Shown one piece after another: positions 1-6,054 of a stretch of DNA of 11,081 nt; positions within the stretch are counted from its first letter, which is position 1, and the number at the start of each line of letters is the position of its first letter. Position numbers and translations under genes: made by a program. The DNA lies in the NCBI GenBank assembly GCA_965369305.1, contig CBDUQG010000032.1:1-11081 (forward strand), written 5' to 3'. Below the pieces are notes generated by a model, which did not search any database, was not told the DNA's origin, and saw nothing but the letters and a program-made list of their open reading frames with translations. The stretch comes from JAFGTE01 sp965369305 (GTDB lineage Bacteria; Patescibacteriota; Gracilibacteria; UM-FILTER-43-11).

Positions 1-39
1 AGTATTGTGTGAGCCATGCCAGGAGGGAGGCGGAGATAC

Positions 40-68
40 TTGTATTTATTACAAAAATATGTTATAAT
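40..68 (+). promoter_or_regulatory. Sigma70-type promoter for the 86-565 gene
   Basis: A perfect TATAAT (-10) lies at 63-68. A weak -35, TTGTAT, lies at 40-45, with a 17 bp spacer. The predicted start of transcription is near 75, leaving a leader of only about 11 nt and no Shine-Dalgarno. The -35 sits in a 15 bp inverted repeat, TTGTATTTATTACAA (40-54). Bases 1-39 hold nothing I can identify. Confidence 0.55.
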
Positions 69-85
69 AATATGAATCTCAAAAT

Positions 86-565
86 ATGGTTGAACGCCAA
101 AAACCACCGGCGCCTGAATCACCCCAAGAAGGTTGGGTTGCTGAATTGCGCGGCAGAATTAGCAGATTGCTTGGTCGCAAGAAGTCTTCAGCTGACCTAC
201 AGGAAGAGCCAAAAGGCACTTCTCGTGAAGCCTATCCACCGACGCCTCATCTTCGGCAAGTATTAAACTCTCAGGTGGAAATCAATGGAGTGAAAATGGA
301 ATTCAAGTGGAATGAAATGTGGCGCACTTTTTCGATCGTTTTTCCTGACCTCCCCTCAGATCGGAATTTCATCAACATTATTGATAATGGCCCCCTTTCC
401 ATTCAGATTTTTAAGCAGGCAAAAAACCTTGCTGAAAATGGGAAAAGTCTTCAGTCAGTGAGAGGCGAAACTGAAGCGTTTATGCTTGATTTCCTGCGCA
501 AGCACCTAACTGAGGATGATGGTCGCCGCCCTTTCGAGGATGCAAAAGCTGACTTTGTTGGATAG
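86..565 (+). CDS. Hypothetical protein, 159 aa, unrecognised
   Basis: I recognise no family. The N-terminal ~60 residues are rich in Pro, Lys, Arg and Glu, with a basic GRISRLLGRKK patch at about 23-33, and look disordered. The rest looks like a small folded domain: residues 64-108 have alternating strand character (VEINGVKMEFKW, then a segment ending in LSIQIF), followed by helices to the end. There is no signal peptide or membrane segment, so it is probably cytoplasmic. The ATG at 86 was chosen because a TATAAT box lies 18 nt upstream and the frame stays open to 565. There is no obvious Shine-Dalgarno. It stands alone, convergent with the deaminase gene whose stop is 17 nt away. An overlapping frame (9-266) is shorter and less protein-like. 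Confidence 0.65.
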   Translation: MVERQKPPAPESPQEGWVAELRGRISRLLGRKKSSADLQEEPKGTSREAYPPTPHLRQVLNSQVEINGVKMEFKWNEMWRTFSIVFPDLPSDRNFINIIDNGPLSIQIFKQAKNLAENGKSLQSVRGETEAFMLDFLRKHLTEDDGRRPFEDAKADFVG

Positions 566-582
566 CCTATCGATGGTCGGAG

Positions 583-1107
583 CTACTCATGCTTTATTTC
601 GGCTTTTTTGGTTTCGATTTTGGTAGGAGTGATCTGAATGTTGTTATTCTGAAGCCATTCATCGACCTTGATCACCTGGCCATCCTCGATCTTGAATGTT
701 TCGATGCCCACTTCGGCCAGCATGGCCAGAGAGTCTCTCTTTCGGTAGTCTTCCAAAAAGAATACCTTCTTAACATTGCCCATGTTAATCAGTCTCTTGG
801 CACAGGCAGAGCAGGGGAGATGAGTTACAAAAACATACTTCTCAACATGTCTGGGAGAATCACAGTTGATCGTGGCGTTTTCTTCGGAATGTAGGCAGCC
901 GCAATTACCGACTTCGTCCCGGTCACAACCGTTGGCTAGCCCGGCAGCGTTCCCGTTGTAACCCACAGCCAGCACTTTTCTGAAGTCAGTACTGGTGATG
1001 ACCGTACCTACATTGAGTCTGACGCATGAGCTGCGCTCTGAAATGGCCTTGGCAAAGTCCATGTAGACGGACTCGAAACTGGGTCTGTTAGCTTTTTTGT
1101 TCATCAT
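583..1107 (-). CDS. Deoxycytidylate (dCMP) deaminase family protein
   Basis: This is a zinc-dependent deaminase, expected to convert dCMP to dUMP in the cytosol and so feed dTMP synthesis. The zinc site is visible: H73-S-E75 (the usual HAE motif, with Ser for Ala), where E75 is the proton shuttle, and P98-C-S-A-C102 (PCxxC). The N-terminal RSSCVRLNVGTVI segment (about 25-37) and VGYNG (48-52) match the family. Extra cysteines at 61, 69 and 71 just before the HSE motif resemble the additional Cys-rich insert of eukaryotic-type dCMP deaminases. The 174 aa length is normal; the last ~25 residues are a charged tail. The start (tandem ATGs at 1107 and 1104) lies inside the end of the upstream kinase gene, so the two overlap by 17-20 nt and are probably translationally coupled. 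It is the last gene of the minus-strand run. Another cytidine-type deaminase (ComE operon protein 2-like) is the alternative name. Confidence 0.85.
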   Translation of the reverse strand: MMNKKANRPSFESVYMDFAKAISERSSCVRLNVGTVITSTDFRKVLAVGYNGNAAGLANGCDRDEVGNCGCLHSEENATINCDSPRHVEKYVFVTHLPCSACAKRLINMGNVKKVFFLEDYRKRDSLAMLAEVGIETFKIEDGQVIKVDEWLQNNNIQITPTKIETKKAEIKHE

Positions 1108-1648
1108 TGATCTGATTATATAGTTTCATAAATTCCCGCTCAACCTCATTCATGGGCATAACATTCTCAAACACATAATCAGCCAGGTCAATACACTTTT
1201 GAACCTGTTGGCCTTCGGGGGGTTCGCCTTCACCCATTTCACGTCTTAATTTGGCCCTTATGGCGTCTTCTTCCAGGGTGTCATCTGAGCGCTTGCGGGC
1301 TAAAATGCGGCTCACGATTAAGTCTTCCGGGGCGGTGTTAGCCACCAGTACAAAATTCTCAGCTTCTCTGAGTGCTTCAACTTCAGCAGGATTTCTGATT
1401 CCATCAATGATCCAATTGCCGTCATTCACTTTTTTGAGGGCTCTTTGGGCTAAAACACCAGCGCCAAATTCTTCACGCAGGCTTTGTCCGGTGGCCATGA
1501 GATTATCTCGAACGAGCTCAAGTCCACGAGCGGCGCACTCCTCGCGAACAATGTCCGAAAGCGTTACATGCTTAAAGCCTTGGTTTTTGAGGGCATCGAC
1601 GACCGTGCTTTTGCCGGAAGCCATGGGCCCAGTGAGTCCAATGATCAT
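1088..1648 (-). CDS. P-loop nucleotide kinase, UPF0200 / dephospho-CoA kinase-like
   Basis: The 186 aa protein has a Walker A loop, G7-P-M-A-S-G-K13-S-T, at its very N-terminus. A strand ending in WIIDGIR (79-85) carries D82, and a lid-like RKRSDD segment (118-123) follows. The LSDIVREE (30-37) and DGIRNPAEVEALR (82-94) stretches resemble the archaeal-type UPF0200 family more than canonical CoaE. The substrate cannot be read from sequence; a deoxynucleoside monophosphate or dephospho-CoA are the candidates. The start ATG shares a base with the TAA of the DUF1653 gene (TAATG), and its 3' end overlaps the dCMP deaminase gene, so it is firmly embedded in the operon. Pairing with the deaminase favours a deoxynucleotide role, which is an inference. 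No Shine-Dalgarno is visible; coupling to the upstream stop probably drives initiation. Confidence 0.75.
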   Translation of the reverse strand: MIIGLTGPMASGKSTVVDALKNQGFKHVTLSDIVREECAARGLELVRDNLMATGQSLREEFGAGVLAQRALKKVNDGNWIIDGIRNPAEVEALREAENFVLVANTAPEDLIVSRILARKRSDDTLEEDAIRAKLRREMGEGEPPEGQQVQKCIDLADYVFENVMPMNEVEREFMKLYNQINDEQKS

Positions 1649-1872
1649 TAGGGGTGGAGATATTTAAATCGAGGTACTTTTTTACCTTCGTGCTCAACGG
1701 TTTCTTTGAACATTTCATAAGGCCTGACCCAAAGGTTGTGGTCGGTTGATAGAGCCCGATATACGACCATGAGCTCAAGGGTTTCAGAATGCTTGGCAAT
1801 GCCGATCACTTTATACAGGTTACCCTTAAAGTGCTGATAGGTGCCGGCTTTGATGAGTGTCTTTTTCTTCAT
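1648..1872 (-). CDS. DUF1653 domain protein, 74 aa
   Basis: The whole protein is one DUF1653-like domain. The typical run is present: a Tyr/His/Lys-Gly start (TYQHFKGNLYKV), then IAKHSETLE, VVYRAL, LWVRPYEMF and finally VPRF. The function of the family is unknown; it is a compact, probably cytoplasmic beta-rich domain. I start it at the ATG at 1872 rather than the in-frame ATG at 1908. The first begins the protein MKKKTLIKAG and overlaps the lipoprotein stop as TAATG, whereas the longer form would add twelve residues read from inside the lipoprotein gene that do not belong to the domain. The next gene again overlaps by TAATG, so this gene is locked between its two neighbours. Confidence 0.85.
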   Translation of the reverse strand: MKKKTLIKAGTYQHFKGNLYKVIGIAKHSETLELMVVYRALSTDHNLWVRPYEMFKETVEHEGKKVPRFKYLHP

Positions 1873-2435
1873 TAGAATTGGCAAACCAGGACACATTGGA
1901 GAGTGCAAATTTCAGCATTGGGATCATTTCGGCAAGCGGAGGCACATTCGTTATACGTGCCACCTAGATTTTCACATTGTTCACGGCTCATTCCTTCGCA
2001 TTCCTGACTTTCTTCCAGCCAGTTTCCATCAAATGAAAGGCAGGCTCCTTCGGGATTCACTTCTTCATCGACGCACTCACCTTCTACAATGTTCTGAGCT
2101 TTGGCGTTCTCTGCTTCACAGCGGTTGCCGAAGGTGGTCTTGAGCGGTGGGCAAGGTGCCTTAATGCACTGCACTTCGACTTCACCACAAACTGGTACAT
2201 ATTCCCTTGTGCAAGGCTTAGGCCCTTCATCATCTGCGGGTGGGGGAGTGATGGGTTCCACTTCTTCCACAAAGTTCTCGCCCATGTGGCTGCATTGCCT
2301 TGGATAGCTTTCCATGACCGGGTTTCCGGCGGCCACACACTCTTCAAAATTAGTGACTTCCTTTTCGATCTGCACCGGTAGCTGGCAGGCGGCCAATGTA
2401 AAAAGGCTGATTAAAATAAGGCTGATTTTCTTCAT
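1872..2435 (-). CDS. Secreted lipoprotein with Kazal-type inhibitor domain
   Basis: The 187 aa precursor begins MKKISLILIS and has a lipobox L14-A-A-C17, so it should be lipidated at C17 and anchored outside the membrane. Three Cys-bearing modules follow. A first (about 28-58) contains NFEECVAAGNPV, SYPRQC and an ENF motif, seen next to Kazal domains in other bacteria. A Pro-rich linker leads to a Kazal-like domain (75-121) with C75-x7-C83, a CIKAPCPP insert (90-97), a TFGNRC segment ending at C106, and EGEC closing at C121. A C-terminal module (131-187) has nine more cysteines. Kazal domains inhibit serine proteases; whether this one does is not known. I reject the longer start at 2462 because it would put nine residues before the signal peptide and overlap purB. 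Four nt separate it from purB. Confidence 0.82.
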   Translation of the reverse strand: MKKISLILISLFTLAACQLPVQIEKEVTNFEECVAAGNPVMESYPRQCSHMGENFVEEVEPITPPPADDEGPKPCTREYVPVCGEVEVQCIKAPCPPLKTTFGNRCEAENAKAQNIVEGECVDEEVNPEGACLSFDGNWLEESQECEGMSREQCENLGGTYNECASACRNDPNAEICTLQCVLVCQF

Positions 2436-2439
2436 GGTA

Positions 2440-3780
2440 TTAAAGTTTACTGGCCAATCCAATATAGGTGGCCGGGGTAAGATTTAGAAGGCGTTCTTTA
2501 TCTTCCTTTGGTATTTTAAGCTCCTGAATGAAGGTCTGAACTGCAGTCCGGTCAATTTCTTTTCCTCGGGTTAGCTCCTTGAGTTTTTCATAGGCATTGG
2601 GAACGCCATGCTTACGCATCACCGTTTGAATGGGTTCGGCCAGAAGGGCCCAATTTCGATCCAATTCCTCTTGTACAACTTTTTTGTTCAGTTCTAGCTT
2701 TGAAAGACCCTTTAAAGTGCTTTTGTAAGCCAGTAAGCTGTAGCCCATTCCTACACCAATATTGCGTTGAACAGTAGAATCAGTCAGGTCGCGCTGCATG
2801 CGTGAGTTCGGCAGTTTTTCGGACATGTGTCTGAGTACTGAGTTGGCGAGGCCAAGGTTGCCTTCCGAGTTTTCAAAATCGATAGGGTTCACCTTATGAG
2901 GCATGGTTGAAGAGCCGATTTCACCTTTCACCACCTTTTGCTTGAAGATGCCACGGCTGATGTAGCTCCAGACATCGCGATTTAGATCAATCAGAATGGC
3001 ATTGATACGAGCCACTCCGTCGTAGATTTCAGACTGGTAGTCATGCGGTTCGATCTGGGGAGTGTGGGGGTTGTAAACCAGGCCTAATTTTTGAACAAAT
3101 TTTTTGCTCAATGATGGCCAATTTACTTTAGGATAAGCAGAAACGTGCGCATTGAAATTTCCTGAGGCGCCGTTTAGCTTTCCAAGGACTTCTTGCTTTT
3201 TTAGTACGTCATATTGTCGTTGCAAACGAGTGGCGAATATCTGAAATTCCTTGCCCACTGTAGTTGGGGTGGCTGGTTGTCCGTGGGTCAGGCTGAGCAT
3301 TGGAACCTTCTTCCAACGTTTAGTCAGTGACTTCAGGGTGTCAATCAGCTCTTTGATCTGAGGTAGCATGACAAGTTTTCCGGCGCCTTTAAGCATCATG
3401 CCGTAGGCCAGATTATTGATGTCCTCGGAGGTGCAGGCAAAGTGGACGAATTCCGTGTATTTTTTTAGGCTGGTCTTGCCGAACTTTTCTTTGATGTAGT
3501 ACTCCACTGCTTTTACATCGTGATTGGTGGTTTTTTCGATGGCTTTCACCCGTTTTGCTTCTTTTTCATCAAAGTCAGCCATGATTTTCTCGATGATGGC
3601 CAGTTCTTTGTTGCTGAGCGGCGGTAGTTCTGGAATGCCACGTTCTGCCGAGAGGGTCATGAAGAAGCTAAGTTCCACAATCAACCTGTGTTTGATTAGG
3701 GCGTACTCAGAAAAGAAGGGCACGAGCTCTTCGATCTTTTTTTGATAGCGACCATCAAGTGGGCTTAAGGCAGTAATCAT
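2440..3780 (-). CDS. purB: Adenylosuccinate lyase
   Basis: PurB acts twice in purine synthesis, releasing fumarate from SAICAR to give AICAR and from adenylosuccinate to give AMP. The 446 aa length fits the E. coli-type PurB. The start MITALSPLDGRY is the family's typical N-terminus. THGQPATPTT (165-174) holds the catalytic-region His166. The fumarate-lyase signature GSSTMPHKVN (289-298) contains the flexible-loop serines S290/S291, followed by NPIDFENSEGN and RMQRDLTDSTVQRN (328-340). TSEDINNLAY (117-126) is also conserved. All key motifs appear intact. It follows purE by 10 nt with no Shine-Dalgarno visible, so it is probably co-transcribed with purE and purC. With those two genes it covers three consecutive steps of the IMP pathway. 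Confidence 0.97.
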   Translation of the reverse strand: MITALSPLDGRYQKKIEELVPFFSEYALIKHRLIVELSFFMTLSAERGIPELPPLSNKELAIIEKIMADFDEKEAKRVKAIEKTTNHDVKAVEYYIKEKFGKTSLKKYTEFVHFACTSEDINNLAYGMMLKGAGKLVMLPQIKELIDTLKSLTKRWKKVPMLSLTHGQPATPTTVGKEFQIFATRLQRQYDVLKKQEVLGKLNGASGNFNAHVSAYPKVNWPSLSKKFVQKLGLVYNPHTPQIEPHDYQSEIYDGVARINAILIDLNRDVWSYISRGIFKQKVVKGEIGSSTMPHKVNPIDFENSEGNLGLANSVLRHMSEKLPNSRMQRDLTDSTVQRNIGVGMGYSLLAYKSTLKGLSKLELNKKVVQEELDRNWALLAEPIQTVMRKHGVPNAYEKLKELTRGKEIDRTAVQTFIQELKIPKEDKERLLNLTPATYIGLASKL

Positions 3781-3790
3781 AGGTGTTTAT

Positions 3791-4240
3791 TTAGAATGCA
3801 TCTTTGATTTCAGTAATGTGTCTGGCAACTTTTTTGCGAAGTCCGTCATTATTCAGAGCTAGAATTCGGATTGCTGCGTGAGCAGCGTTTTTGGGATTAA
3901 TGACCAGCATGCTAGGGGTGTTGCCTGGGTACATGGTACTAGAATGCACATTGGTTAAGTAGTCCGATTCATTTTTGAAGGGTGGGCAGGCAATGACTGG
4001 ATGGATTGAAATGGCAGACACCATCCCAGAAAGGCCATTGCTGCCTCCGGCGATTGTGATGTAAACAATGTCGTCACCAGATTTGTTGAAGTCTTCTACA
4101 ATGTCAACGACCAGCTCAGGGACTTTGTGCGCGGAAGCAATGTATATCTCACTCTTGATGCCGAAGTCCTCGAGAATGTCGGCGATTTTCATCGCGTGCG
4201 CCTTATCATCCGATGATCCCATGAGGATTGGCACTAGCAT
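3791..4240 (-). CDS. purE: AIR carboxylase (PurE), class II-like
   Basis: PurE makes CAIR, the substrate of the adjacent PurC. The 149 aa protein is the usual single domain. Visible motifs are MGSSDD (7-12), SAHK (36-39), AGGSNGLSG (64-72), the CPP turn (85-87) and INPKNAAHAAIRIL (114-127). Class I PurE normally shows SAHR, an AGGAAHLPG-type loop and a PAGVPVAT segment. Here SAHK, the SN-GLSG loop and ACPP instead match class II PurE, as in animal PAICS and Treponema, which carboxylates AIR directly with CO2 and needs no PurK. Two positions differ from my memory of class II: AGG for AGR at 64-66, and SSTMYPGN (100-107) for the usual SSLRMPSG. The gene lies 50 nt after purC and 10 nt before purB. 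An internal promoter may precede it. Confidence 0.93.
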   Translation of the reverse strand: MLVPILMGSSDDKAHAMKIADILEDFGIKSEIYIASAHKVPELVVDIVEDFNKSGDDIVYITIAGGSNGLSGMVSAISIHPVIACPPFKNESDYLTNVHSSTMYPGNTPSMLVINPKNAAHAAIRILALNNDGLRKKVARHITEIKDAF

Positions 4241-4255
4241 GAGTAGAGAGTTAAA

Positions 4256-4289
4256 AGTATATATTTACATATATAATAGGTATTGTCAA
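4256..4289 (-). promoter_or_regulatory. Possible internal promoter before purE
   Basis: On the minus strand a consensus TTGACA lies at 4289-4284, inside the 50 nt purC-purE gap, followed by a very AT-rich stretch towards purE. No single -10 is convincing: TATACT at 4261-4256 gives a 22 bp spacer, and the hexamers at 16-18 bp are poor matches. It may allow purE and purB to be expressed apart from purC. Confidence 0.3.
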
Positions 4290-4290
4290 A

Positions 4291-5262
4291 TTACCCAAAA
4301 TGGGCATCTAGGTTTTGCTGAATCCGTTCGGCGATGGCTATATCTTCATTGTATTCAAACTGAGTACCAGTGAGTTTTTCGTAGATGTCGATGTATCTGT
4401 AGGACAACTCTTCTACCAGTTCTTTTGGGGCTGGTGGTAATTCAGGATCATTATAAGGGTCGCAGTTTTCTTTGAACCAGAGCCTTAGAAACTCCTTATC
4501 AAAGTTCTGAGGTTCCTGGCCGGCAGCGAAGCACTCTTCATAAGTATCAGCGACCCAGTAGCGACTAGAATCTGGGGTGTGTACTTCATCAGCTAATACA
4601 ATGTTACCTTCCTCGTCCTTTCCGAATTCGTATTTGGTGTCCACCAGAATGAAGCCCTTCTCCTTGGCTATTTCTTGCCCTCGCTTGAAGACAGCTAGGG
4701 CGTATTCTTCTATCTTGTCCCATTCTTCTTCGGGTATCAGTCCTTGAGCGATGATCTCTTCGCGGGAGATCTTCTCGTCGTGGCCCGTTTCAGGTTTGGT
4801 GGTTGGCGTAATAATTGGGCGGTCGAATTTCTGGTTCTTTTTTAGCCCTTCCGGGAGCTGAACACCACAGAAATTTCGCTCACCGTTTTCGTAGTTGACC
4901 CAGGCTGAGGTACTGGTGGTTCCTGTAATGTAACCGCGAACAACAACCTCTACCGGGTAGATAGTCACCTTCTTGACGATGGCTACATTGGGATCGGGTG
5001 TGGCGATCAGGTGATTGGGGACGATGTCTTTGGTCTTATCAAACCAAAAAGCAGCGATCTGATTCAGCACACCACCTTTAAAAGGGATGGCTGCGAGAAT
5101 GCGGTCAAAAGCCGACTGACGATCGGTCGTTACAATGATTCTATTTCCATCTTTCTCGTAGGTATCTCTAACCTTACCTGAGTGAACCTTGTTATAGCCC
5201 TCGAAGCTTGTTTCGGTGATCGTATTCTCGAGGTTCTGCTTAATAAGGTCTCGGTCAGGCAT
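4291..5262 (-). CDS. purC: SAICAR synthetase (PurC), long form
   Basis: PurC joins CAIR and aspartate with ATP to give SAICAR. At 323 aa it is the longer form (yeast Ade1-like) rather than the ~240 aa short form. Motifs in order are SGKVRDTY (28-35, nucleotide loop), TTDRQSAFDRIL (45-56), VVVRGYITGTTSTSAW (106-121), TPTTKPETGHDEKIS (152-166), LVDTKYEFG (206-214) and DEVHTPDSSRYW (225-236). These are the expected ATP and substrate-binding segments and look intact. The ATG at 5262 follows a 35 nt gap from the upstream gene that contains a palindrome. No Shine-Dalgarno precedes it. purC, purE and purB lie in the same order as the two enzyme domains of animal PAICS (synthetase, then carboxylase) followed by the lyase. 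Confidence 0.97.
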   Translation of the reverse strand: MPDRDLIKQNLENTITETSFEGYNKVHSGKVRDTYEKDGNRIIVTTDRQSAFDRILAAIPFKGGVLNQIAAFWFDKTKDIVPNHLIATPDPNVAIVKKVTIYPVEVVVRGYITGTTSTSAWVNYENGERNFCGVQLPEGLKKNQKFDRPIITPTTKPETGHDEKISREEIIAQGLIPEEEWDKIEEYALAVFKRGQEIAKEKGFILVDTKYEFGKDEEGNIVLADEVHTPDSSRYWVADTYEECFAAGQEPQNFDKEFLRLWFKENCDPYNDPELPPAPKELVEELSYRYIDIYEKLTGTQFEYNEDIAIAERIQQNLDAHFG

Positions 5263-5271
5263 TTTTATGAT

Positions 5272-5290
5272 GGGTTAAGTCACGTAACCC
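5272..5290. promoter_or_regulatory. Palindrome before purC, operator-like
   Basis: GGGTTAAGTCACGTAACCC is a 19 bp inverted repeat with 8 of 9 base pairs matching around a central C. It fills most of the gap between the helical-repeat gene and purC. On the minus strand a TAAGAT (-10-like, 5297-5292) ends one base before it, although no -35 is visible. No T-run follows on either strand, so a terminator is unlikely. A very similar palindrome lies at 7116-7132. Confidence 0.4.
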
Positions 5291-5297
5291 TATCTTA

Positions 5298-5966
5298 TCA
5301 AGACTGCAATTTCGTATCTAGTTTAATTGCGCGAGGGAAGTCCCCGTGCCTCAGGGCTTCCAGTCTTTCTGCTTCTAGTTGAGCTATTTCTTCAGTTCTT
5401 TCAATAGCCTCTTCGGATCCGAAGAAAACACTCATCACTCGTTTTTCATCATAACCACCCTGCTCTTCAACGGTTTGAGCAATAAGTCCTTTCAATTGCT
5501 GTGGGCTAAACTCGATATTGCGCCCTAGCGTGGTGCGAAGGTGAATGGCTGTCTCCAGATCGTTTCCTTCCAGGCATTCAATGATCTCCTTTAGAACTTC
5601 ATGTTGAACTCGAGGGTCTTCTGTGACTTGGCTGTCTTGGCCAAAAAGCATGTACTTGTCCATTGCTTCCCATACGCTTCCTTCCTCAACGTGCTGAATG
5701 ACTGCTTCATCCAGTGCTTCACGGAACCCTGGAATGTCTTCTAGTTTTACCTCAGGACAGTATCTCTTGTGGAATAGGAGCAGGTTCTCGGCTGATTCAT
5801 TCCTGATCATTTCAAGGATACCTTCACCGGCTGCTTGAACAACCGCCTCTTTGCTCTCAAGGGTTTCTAAAATTCCATCTCGGGCTCCTTCAGCTTGGCT
5901 TACCGCCTCATTGGCAGCTGCTTCGATTTCAGTTCCATTTTCGGGTTTTTTGGGTGTCGTACTCAT
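5298..5966 (-). CDS. Hypothetical helical-repeat protein, 222 aa
   Basis: I do not recognise this protein. It is acidic, almost entirely helical, and has no signal peptide or membrane segment. After an Ala/Glu-rich N-terminal region (1-57), four units of about 24 residues recur every 35-39 residues. They end near G109, G148, G183 and L220. Each has a hydrophobic helix, a turn containing Gly (EEGS, EGND, QGGY, HGDF), and a second helix of the type AxxL or AIxL. This resembles a TPR-like or other alpha-solenoid scaffold, suggesting protein binding, but that is inference. I use the ATG at 5966 (MSTTPKK); a TTG two codons earlier is possible but unlikely. It is the first gene of the minus-strand run and 35 nt before purC. 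It ends in tandem stops, TGA TAA. A link to purine synthesis is not evident from sequence. Confidence 0.72.
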   Translation of the reverse strand: MSTTPKKPENGTEIEAAANEAVSQAEGARDGILETLESKEAVVQAAGEGILEMIRNESAENLLLFHKRYCPEVKLEDIPGFREALDEAVIQHVEEGSVWEAMDKYMLFGQDSQVTEDPRVQHEVLKEIIECLEGNDLETAIHLRTTLGRNIEFSPQQLKGLIAQTVEEQGGYDEKRVMSVFFGSEEAIERTEEIAQLEAERLEALRHGDFPRAIKLDTKLQS

Positions 5967-5992
5967 GGTCAATTTTTAAATGATTGTGCACC

Positions 5993-6020
5993 AACTTAGC
6001 AAAGTGGCAGGGGGTGTCAA
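5993..6020 (-). promoter_or_regulatory. Promoter of the minus-strand operon
   Basis: On the minus strand a consensus TTGACA at 6020-6015 is followed after 16 bp by TAAGTT (5998-5993, moderate -10). The predicted start of transcription is near 5986, with a leader of about 20 nt before the ATG at 5966. This would drive the helical-repeat gene and, by read-through, purC-purE-purB and the distal genes. It overlaps a possible promoter pointing the other way. Confidence 0.5.
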
Positions 6021-6042
6021 TCCTAACTTTTTCTGTTACTCT
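6014..6042 (+). promoter_or_regulatory. Possible divergent promoter for the M24 peptidase
   Basis: GTGTCA (6014-6019, four of six consensus bases) and TACTCT (6037-6042) are 17 bp apart, and a TG one base upstream of the -10 makes it an extended type. The predicted start near 6049 leaves a leader of about 6 nt. Its -35 shares bases 6015-6019 with the TTGACA of the minus-strand promoter. Confidence 0.35.
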
Positions 6043-6054
6043 TTTGGCATCAAT

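Noticed and set aside
9..266. Plus-strand frame of 85 aa overlapping the first gene
   Set aside because: It starts before the TATAAT box, is low in protein-like character, and overlaps the longer 86-565 frame, which is better placed after the promoter.
553..590. Terminator between the convergent 86-565 and 583-1107 genes
   Set aside because: GATAG-C-CTATC (561-571) is palindromic but has no workable loop and no T-run on either side.
5980..6054. N-terminal extension of the M24 peptidase
   Set aside because: The extra 25 residues do not resemble the family, and the extension covers the divergent promoter region.
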